Assembly (NCBI GenBank): GCA_002684755.1
Contig: NYVS01000008.1
Span: forward strand, 1 to 6,456
Length of the DNA: 6,456 nt
DNA from: Phycisphaerae bacterium
GTDB lineage: Bacteria; Planctomycetota; Phycisphaerae; Phycisphaerales; SM1A02
Direction of reading: 5' to 3'
The notes under the pieces were generated by a model. That model saw nothing but the letters and a program-made list of their open reading frames with translations. It was not told where the DNA came from and ran no database searches. Positions 1 through 4,966 of this stretch are shown here, in pieces (within the stretch, counting starts at the first letter, position 1; each line of letters begins with the position of its first letter). A program made the translations under genes and the position numbers.

Positions 1-141
1 CAGTTCGATGGTGTTGTAGGCGCCGACCACCGCACGTCCCTTGAGGACGTAGCCTCCGCAGCCGCCGAGAAGCGTGACGCAGAGCATGAGGAGGACCGCA
101 GGCAGCGGCGTGAGGACGCGGACGGAGTCTGAAGTTCGCAT
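1..141 (-). CDS. Lipoprotein of unknown function, 5' part only (N-terminal 47 residues)
   Basis: The reading frame starts at ATG (141-139) and is still open at the window edge, so only the first 47 residues are visible. They begin MRTSDSVRVLTPLP and continue through a hydrophobic stretch (AVLLMLCVTLL, about residues 15-25) to LGGC, with the cysteine at residue 28. This is a bacterial type II (lipoprotein) signal peptide: a positively charged start, a hydrophobic core and a lipobox of the form L-G-G-C. The mature protein would therefore be exported and lipid-anchored at Cys28; it continues GGYVLKGRAVVGAYNTIEL. A purine-rich AGGA lies 8 bases before the ATG. The gene follows the DUF2007-like gene after 66 bases and may belong to the same transcript. 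I do not recognise the family from the short mature portion. Confidence is good for the lipoprotein call; function is unknown. Confidence 0.72.
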   Translation of the reverse strand, partial: MRTSDSVRVLTPLPAVLLMLCVTLLGGCGGYVLKGRAVVGAYNTIEL

Positions 142-207
142 GGCAGGATTCCTGTTCGCAGTGATCACGACGACGGTTCGAGGCCTCGACGAACGAGCCC
201 GGATTTC
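142..207 (-). other. Short intergenic gap with a 12-bp palindrome
   Basis: These 66 bases separate the DUF2007-like gene from the lipoprotein gene. They hold the Shine-Dalgarno-like AGGA of the lipoprotein gene and a perfect palindrome, TCGAGGCCTCGA, at 178-189. The palindrome is flanked by GTTCG (176-180) and CGAAC (190-194), which could pair as an alternative short hairpin. No T-rich run follows in the direction of transcription, so this is not a convincing terminator. It could be an operator or a chance palindrome in GC-rich DNA. I see no clear -35/-10 promoter. Confidence 0.3.
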
Positions 208-633
208 TCAGGTTATCAGGGTCGCGATCACGGCCACGACCGCGAGCAGGAGCATCAGCAGCCCGACCACCGTGCCCGCGACGCGAACCACGATGTTGAA
301 GCGTCGGATCCGGTCCGCGCCGGCGAGGACGTTTCGAACCTCGTCGGGCGGTGTCCCCACGTCCAACTCGTCCCAGTCGATGTGGGACGCGACCGCGGCC
401 CGGTTCTCGAGGGTTCGTCGAGCGTCCTCCCCCGCGGCGTCGGCGACCAGCAGCACCCAGTCCGGCGGATCGGCGTCGTGCCGACGTTCCACGACGGCGG
501 GAATCCCCTCTTCGTCGAGGATCAGGCGCACCGCGTCGAGTTCGCTCCGTCCGGCGGCGGACGCGAGCACCGCCGGCGGGTGCGCGAGGGGGTCGTCCTC
601 GAACGGTTCGAGCCGGTCGGGCGAATCACTCAT
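208..633 (-). CDS. DUF2007-like small protein with C-terminal membrane anchor
   Basis: This is a 141-residue protein. The start ATG (633-631) overlaps the stop of the upstream gene as ATGA, which fixes the start despite an open frame further upstream and the lack of a clear Shine-Dalgarno site; translation is probably coupled. Residues about 21-78 (AVLASAAGRSELDAVRLILD, then EEGIPAVVE, then WVLLVADAAGEDARRTLE) have the alternating pattern of DUF2007, annotated in Pfam as a putative signal transducing protein: a strand, a helix that spans a position-selecting ExxxxxxLxxxGI-like motif, and a strand ending in 'V..ED...A...L'. Residues about 113-140 are a single uninterrupted hydrophobic segment that reaches the C-terminus. 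It is preceded by DRIRR, so the globular domain should stay in the cytoplasm, tail-anchored in the inner membrane. A conserved-looking linker (SHIDWDELDVG, 83-93) joins the two. No enzyme motif is visible; partner and role are unknown. The domain call is by eye. Confidence 0.75.
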   Translation of the reverse strand: MSDSPDRLEPFEDDPLAHPPAVLASAAGRSELDAVRLILDEEGIPAVVERRHDADPPDWVLLVADAAGEDARRTLENRAAVASHIDWDELDVGTPPDEVRNVLAGADRIRRFNIVVRVAGTVVGLLMLLLAVVAVIATLIT

Positions 634-1928
634 GCCGACGGCCCCGTCCCGCCCTCGGCCGCGAAAGTCATCGGATCGACGCGGTCCTCCGGTCCGATCG
701 CGACGTCGCCCCGGACCAGACGCCATCCATCGATGTCCGCGGCCTTGAATTCGACCGAGGTCCCGGCGGCCCGACCGTCCATCGCATTCCGGAGCATCAG
801 CCCGGTTCCACCGTGGGCCGTGGTCGAGTCGACCTGCACCCAGGCATGTTCGATCCGACCGTCCGCATCGGCGCCGAGCGGCACCCCCGCCAGCAGGACG
901 AGCCCTTCGCCGGTCGACGCACGGGCCTCGACCGCCCGGTTCCAGCTGCGACGCGCGATCGCCGAGGACCGCGCGGTCGCCGCGTCGCTCCGGTAGATGG
1001 AGGCGTCCGGTCGCGAGAAGTGCGCGACCGCATCCGCCGGCCAGGTCCAGATCTTCTTGAAGCTTCCCTTGGGCTCGATGTCGCACACCGCGGCGCGACG
1101 CGCCTGGAGTGGATTCGGCGTCTCCTGCGACAAGGCGGCCCGGTCCGCATCGTCACCGAGACTCTCGGGATCGAGGGCCTCGATCGCCTCCCGCCACGGA
1201 ATCAGAGCGATGTCGATTCCGGGCCCGATGGAGTAGGGAACCTCGGGCGGCGGCGGCCCGTCCTCGAGCAGGAGCGCCGCGAGCGCGTCGAGGATGCGGG
1301 ATGCCGCGGGAGCACTGGCCCCCGGCACCTCCAGGAGTTCCAGTTCCGGCAACCCGCAGCGAAGCAGGCCACGGGTGTAGAGCCACACGGTTCCCTGATC
1401 GAGGTCCTCGGACGTCGAGACCGCCTGCACCCGCCACAACACGTCCTCCGGAGGGCCGAGTTCGGCATCGAGAAGGTCGCCGTCGATCTCCGGCCCGTCG
1501 AACCATCGCCCGGTCGAGGCGTCCAGCACCGCGATCGACGCGTCGTGGGCCGTCGCGATGCCGACCAGCTTCGCCCAGTCGAGTCGCGGGTCCTCGGATT
1601 CGAGAAGCGACTCGACGATGAGGGTGAATCGGGATGCGGCGACCCGGCCCGCGATCGCGGGCGGCACCTCGTCCATCCGCTTGGTCCGCTCCAACGAGAC
1701 CACCACCGGCGCCCCGCGTCCCGGAATCCGGACCACGACGGACCACGGGCTCCGTTCGTCCGCGGACGGGAGGAACTCCAGCACCTCGATCGACGCCTCG
1801 AGGGCGCCGGCCAGCCCGGCGAGGAACGCATCGGCCTCGAACGGCGCGTCGACCGAAAGCGGCACCGCGAAGGTCGCCGGCCACGGCTCCTCCGGACGCC
1901 ACGCGGGATGTGATCCGCTGGAATCCAT
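630..1928 (-). CDS. Uncharacterised protein with C-terminal DUF2314-like domain
   Basis: This is a 432-residue soluble protein with no signal peptide or membrane segment. Its ATG (1928-1926) shares one base with the leuS stop (TGATG), so it is probably translated by reinitiation; only a weak GGTGG lies upstream. Near the C-terminus, about residues 343-404, the pattern LVLLAGVPL, then EHAWVQVDS (360-368), then GLMLRNA (376-382), then GTSVEFKAADIDGW (389-402), resembles DUF2314, known from E. coli YegJ. That family has an E-H-x-W-V core, a G-x-L-x-N turn, and a final segment in which a basic or hydrophobic strand leads to I-x-D/x-W. The N-terminal two thirds contain TRGLLRCGLPELELL (185-199), a motif I associate loosely with the DUF4026 proteins that can carry DUF2314; this link is from memory and weak. 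No catalytic residues can be named. Being downstream of leuS implies co-expression, not a proven role in aminoacylation. Confidence 0.75.
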   Translation of the reverse strand: MDSSGSHPAWRPEEPWPATFAVPLSVDAPFEADAFLAGLAGALEASIEVLEFLPSADERSPWSVVVRIPGRGAPVVVSLERTKRMDEVPPAIAGRVAASRFTLIVESLLESEDPRLDWAKLVGIATAHDASIAVLDASTGRWFDGPEIDGDLLDAELGPPEDVLWRVQAVSTSEDLDQGTVWLYTRGLLRCGLPELELLEVPGASAPAASRILDALAALLLEDGPPPPEVPYSIGPGIDIALIPWREAIEALDPESLGDDADRAALSQETPNPLQARRAAVCDIEPKGSFKKIWTWPADAVAHFSRPDASIYRSDAATARSSAIARRSWNRAVEARASTGEGLVLLAGVPLGADADGRIEHAWVQVDSTTAHGGTGLMLRNAMDGRAAGTSVEFKAADIDGWRLVRGDVAIGPEDRVDPMTFAAEGGTGPSA

Positions 1929-4834
1929 CAGTTCGCCACCACGTTCACGAGTTTCCCGGGGACGACCACGACCTTCCGGATGGTCTTGCCTTCGACGAGT
2001 TCACGGATCCGCTCGTCCGCGAGGGCCGCGGCCTCGAGGGTCGCGGCATCGGCGTCGGCCGCGACCGTGATGCGGCTGCGGACCTTTCCGAGCACCTGCA
2101 CGGGCACCTCGATCGAATCGTCCTTGAGCATCGCCGGGTCGAACTCGGGCCAGTCCGCCAGCACCACGCTTCGTCCCGCCCCCGCGTCGGGTCGGAGTTT
2201 CGCGTCGAGCTCCTCGGCGAAGTGCGGCACGAACGGCCCGAGGATGCGGTTGAACCGGTCGAGCTGATCCGCGGTCACCCCGACACCGGTCGCGGTGTTC
2301 ACGAATTCGATCATCGCCGCGATCGCGGTGTTGAACGCGAGTCGCTCGATGTCGTCCCCCACCTTCGCCACGGTCCGGTGCAGGGCCCGTTCGACGTCGG
2401 CGTCGGCCTCCGTCCGCAGTCTGAGCTCGCCGGTCGATTCATCGACCGCGAGTCGCCACGCCCGCTGCAGGAACCGGTGGACGCCGACGATGTCCCGGGT
2501 GTTCCAGGGCTTCGAGGCGTCGAGCGGCCCCATCGCCATCTCGTAGAGCCGGAAGGTGTCGGCGCCGTAGTCCGCGATCACGTCGTCTGGGTTGATCACG
2601 TTTCGAAGCGACTTCGACATCTTGGCCACGATGCGTTCGACGGTCTCGCCCGTCGCGATCTCGACCGCCGCACCGTCGTCGGACTCGCGGACCTCGTCGA
2701 CCGGGACCAGCGATCCGTCCGCCCGCTTGAACGCGAAGCTCGTGATCATGCCCTGGTGGAAGAGACGACCGACGGGCTCGGGGGTCGAGACCTCGCCCAG
2801 GTCGAAGAGGATCTTGTGCCAGAAGCGGGCGTAGAGGAGATGCAGCACCGCATGCTCCGCACCGCCGACGTAGAGGTCCACGCCGCCGACGTGATGCCGG
2901 GACGAGTCGAACGACGCCTCGCCGGCGACCGACGGCCCCGAGTCCTCTCCACGCTCCGAGAGCATCCAGTACCGCTCCGCTTCGCGGGACGCGAAACGAT
3001 CTCCGTTGCCCGGATCGCAGTACCGGAGGTAGTACCAGCAGGATCCCGCCCAGCCGGGCATCGTGTTGATCTCGCGACGAACCGGGGTGTCCGGCGGAAG
3101 GACCGCCGGATCGACGCCCGCCTCGCCCGCGGTCGTGCGCACCCAGTCCACGGCCTTGCCGAGCGGCGGCGTGGGCTCGTCCGACTCGATCGGTTCGTAG
3201 TCCTCGAGGTCGGGAAGGCGGACCGGCAGCGCGGCGTCGGCGACGGGATGGTGGTTGCCGTCGTCGTCGAAGACGACCGGAAACGGTTCACCCCAGTAGC
3301 GCTGCCGGCTGAAGAGCCAGTCACGCAGCTTGAAGTTCACGCGACGACGCCCGCATCCCGCGGTCGCGAGCCACTCGATCATCGCCGCCTTCGCGGCGTC
3401 CGTGGCGAGCCCGTCGAGGGACACCGAGTCGTTCACGCTCGCGACGGCGACGCCGCCGTCGGTCATCGCCTCGTCCCAGTCGTCGCAGCCACCGGCCGCG
3501 TCGACGGAGGCGGCGACCACCTGCCGGATCGGAAGATCGAAGGCCCGGGCGAACTCGAAGTCCCGCTGGTCGTGGGCGGGCACCGCCATGATCGCACCGG
3601 TCCCGTAGCCCATGAGGACGTAGTCCGCGGTCCAGATCGGAACGCGTTCGCCCGTCGCGGGATTGATCGCGTACCGACCCGTGAAGACGCCGGTCTTCTC
3701 CTTCGAATCGGCCATTCGATCCACGTCCGCGCGGTTCCGGGCCGACGTCACGTAGGCTTCGATCGCCGGGTCGGCCCCGTCGCCGGCGACGATCTCGTCG
3801 ACCAGCGGATGTTCGGGGGCGACGACCATGTAGGTCGCGCCGAACAGGGTGTCGGGGCGGGTGGTGAAGACGTCGAGCGTCTCCGCGCCGCCCTCCACCT
3901 CGAAGCGGACCAGCGCGCCGTCGCTGCGACCGATCCACTCGCGCTGCATGATCCGCGTGGAATCCGGCCAGCGGATGAGATCGAGGTCGTCGAGCAGGCG
4001 CTGGGCGTAGGCGGTGATTCGGAACATCCACTGCCGGAGCGGTTTCCGAACCACGGGGTGTCCGCCGCGTTCACTGCGGCCGTCGATGACCTCCTCGTTC
4101 GCGAGCACCGTCCCCAGCTTCGGACACCAGTTGACGGTCTGCTCGCCGAGGTAGGCGAGCCGGCATCCGTCGACGTATCGCCGTTGCGCCGTCGCGTCCA
4201 TCGCCGACCAGTCGAGCGGCTGGTCGTCGTCGTCGGTGGGGATCACCTCGCCGGACGCGAGTCCCGCCTCGAGTTCCGCGATCGGTCGCGCCGCGTCGAC
4301 CCGCGGATCGAACCAGGATCCGTAGGCACGAAGCCAGATCCACTGGGTCCACCGGTAGTAGTCGGGATCGATGGTCGCGAATTCGCGGGACCAGTCGTAA
4401 CTGAAACCGAACCGCTTCAGCTGGCGGCGGAAGTTGTCCATCGCGGCCTGGGTGGTCTCGCGGGGATGGACCCCGGTCTGCACCGCGTACTGTTCGGCGG
4501 GAAGCCCGAACGCGTCGAAGCCCATCGGGTGCAGGACGTTGAATCCCCGCATCCGCTTGTATCGGCAGAGGATGTCCGTGGCCGTGTAACCCTCGGGATG
4601 CCCGACGTGCAGCCCCGCCCCCGAGGGATACGGAAACATGTCGAGGCAGTAGAACTTCGGACGGGCCGGATCGAAGTCCGCGTCGCCGGGATTCGGCGTG
4701 CGATAGACGTCGGCCTCGTCCCAGGCCGCCTGCCATCGCTCCTCGATCGAGATGGCCATCTCGACGTCGTAGCGACTTCGCGTCGACGTGTTCTCGTCCA
4801 TGGCGTCGCCGTCGATCTTCGTGGGCGTGGTCAT
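1928..4834 (-). CDS. leuS: Leucyl-tRNA synthetase (LeuRS), class Ia
   Basis: LeuRS joins leucine to tRNA-Leu at the expense of ATP in the cytoplasm. The 968-residue protein is complete. The catalytic Rossmann fold carries the HIGH motif as HVGH (76-79, within FPYPSGAGLHVGHPEGYTAT) and KMSKS at 738-742. The CP1 editing domain is intact: the threonine-rich TTRPDT (324-329) and GTGAIMAVPAHDQRD (411-425), where Asp425 corresponds to the universal editing aspartate (E. coli Asp345) and Thr329 to E. coli Thr252. SRQRYWGEP (509-517), GSCWYYLRY (597-605) and YVGGAEHAVLHLLYARFWHK (655-674) mark the rest of the core; the C-terminal tRNA-binding domain ends PGKLVNVVAN. It is about 108 residues longer than E. 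coli LeuRS (860), mainly from insertions near 175-228 and 625-651. The usual zinc-module Cys pair is absent. The start ATG has GGAGAA 8-13 bases upstream; Met12 has no comparable site. The two downstream genes overlap it in series. Confidence 0.97.
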   Translation of the reverse strand: MTTPTKIDGDAMDENTSTRSRYDVEMAISIEERWQAAWDEADVYRTPNPGDADFDPARPKFYCLDMFPYPSGAGLHVGHPEGYTATDILCRYKRMRGFNVLHPMGFDAFGLPAEQYAVQTGVHPRETTQAAMDNFRRQLKRFGFSYDWSREFATIDPDYYRWTQWIWLRAYGSWFDPRVDAARPIAELEAGLASGEVIPTDDDDQPLDWSAMDATAQRRYVDGCRLAYLGEQTVNWCPKLGTVLANEEVIDGRSERGGHPVVRKPLRQWMFRITAYAQRLLDDLDLIRWPDSTRIMQREWIGRSDGALVRFEVEGGAETLDVFTTRPDTLFGATYMVVAPEHPLVDEIVAGDGADPAIEAYVTSARNRADVDRMADSKEKTGVFTGRYAINPATGERVPIWTADYVLMGYGTGAIMAVPAHDQRDFEFARAFDLPIRQVVAASVDAAGGCDDWDEAMTDGGVAVASVNDSVSLDGLATDAAKAAMIEWLATAGCGRRRVNFKLRDWLFSRQRYWGEPFPVVFDDDGNHHPVADAALPVRLPDLEDYEPIESDEPTPPLGKAVDWVRTTAGEAGVDPAVLPPDTPVRREINTMPGWAGSCWYYLRYCDPGNGDRFASREAERYWMLSERGEDSGPSVAGEASFDSSRHHVGGVDLYVGGAEHAVLHLLYARFWHKILFDLGEVSTPEPVGRLFHQGMITSFAFKRADGSLVPVDEVRESDDGAAVEIATGETVERIVAKMSKSLRNVINPDDVIADYGADTFRLYEMAMGPLDASKPWNTRDIVGVHRFLQRAWRLAVDESTGELRLRTEADADVERALHRTVAKVGDDIERLAFNTAIAAMIEFVNTATGVGVTADQLDRFNRILGPFVPHFAEELDAKLRPDAGAGRSVVLADWPEFDPAMLKDDSIEVPVQVLGKVRSRITVAADADAATLEAAALADERIRELVEGKTIRKVVVVPGKLVNVVAN

Positions 4835-4839
4835 CGATG

Positions 4840-4850
4840 CTTCTCCGGTC
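4840..4850 (-). promoter_or_regulatory. Ribosome binding site of leuS
   Basis: On the minus strand the leuS start is preceded by CCGGAGAAGCATCGATG. GGAG matches the Shine-Dalgarno core and sits 8 bases before the ATG, a normal spacing. The alternative starts, Met12 and Met26 in the same frame, lack such a site, so this decides the start at 4834. Confidence 0.6.
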
Positions 4851-4904
4851 CTCGCGAGCCACGGGCCGTCCCCGTTGCGCCGATCTCACCATGATACGGA
4901 GATA

Positions 4905-4940
4905 CGGACGCCCGCCTCGAAGCATCGGGGCGGGCGTCCG
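4905..4940 (-). terminator. Strong inverted repeat after folC, probable terminator
   Basis: CGGACGCCCGCC (4905-4916) and GGCGGGCGTCCG (4929-4940) are exact reverse complements, giving a 12-bp GC-rich stem. The 12-base loop can close further: after one mismatch, CGA (4918-4920) pairs with TCG (4925-4927) around the tetraloop AGCA. The hairpin starts 26 bases after the folC stop codon, where an intrinsic terminator would be expected. Read on the minus strand it is followed by GTATCTCCGTATCAT, which is only moderately T-rich, so termination could be partial or assisted. It would also sit in the 5' leader of leuS if transcription reads through. A mature attenuator is not evident, since no leader peptide or competing hairpin is seen. 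Confidence 0.6.
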
Positions 4941-4966
4941 GGACTTCGTTCGAATTCGTCGCGATC

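Larger units (their letters stand above)
4835..4966 (-). other. Intergenic region between folC and leuS
   Basis: These 132 bases contain the hairpin at 4905-4940 and the leuS ribosome binding site. Apart from these I see a TATCAT (minus strand, 4896-4891) that matches five of six bases of a -10 element but has no convincing -35 box at 16-18 bases, so any leuS promoter is not located. No tRNA-like or T-box-like structure is apparent. Confidence 0.5.

Noticed and set aside
634..1086. Upstream extension of the DUF2007-like frame to 292 residues
   Set aside because: The extra part lies inside the DUF2314-like gene in another frame and is low-complexity Arg/Gly; the ATGA overlap at 633 is the natural start.
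351..1913. A 520-codon open frame on the plus strand
   Set aside because: Antisense to the DUF2314-like and DUF2007-like genes; Arg/Pro-rich composition and no recognisable domain.
1926..1930. Possible frameshifted fusion of leuS and the next gene
   Set aside because: LeuRS ends with a normal C-terminus (PGKLVNVVAN) and the next gene has its own ATG; the one-base overlap is a coupled start, not a broken gene.
1634..4894. A 1086-codon open frame on the plus strand, antisense to leuS
   Set aside because: It is extremely rich in Arg, Val, His and Gly with no family motif, and mirrors the codon pattern of leuS, whose motifs are intact. Long antisense frames are expected in GC-rich genes.
4891..4896. 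TATCAT as a possible -10 box for leuS (minus strand)
   Set aside because: No matching -35 hexamer at 16-18 bases, and the preceding DNA is the hairpin stem; one hexamer alone is not enough.
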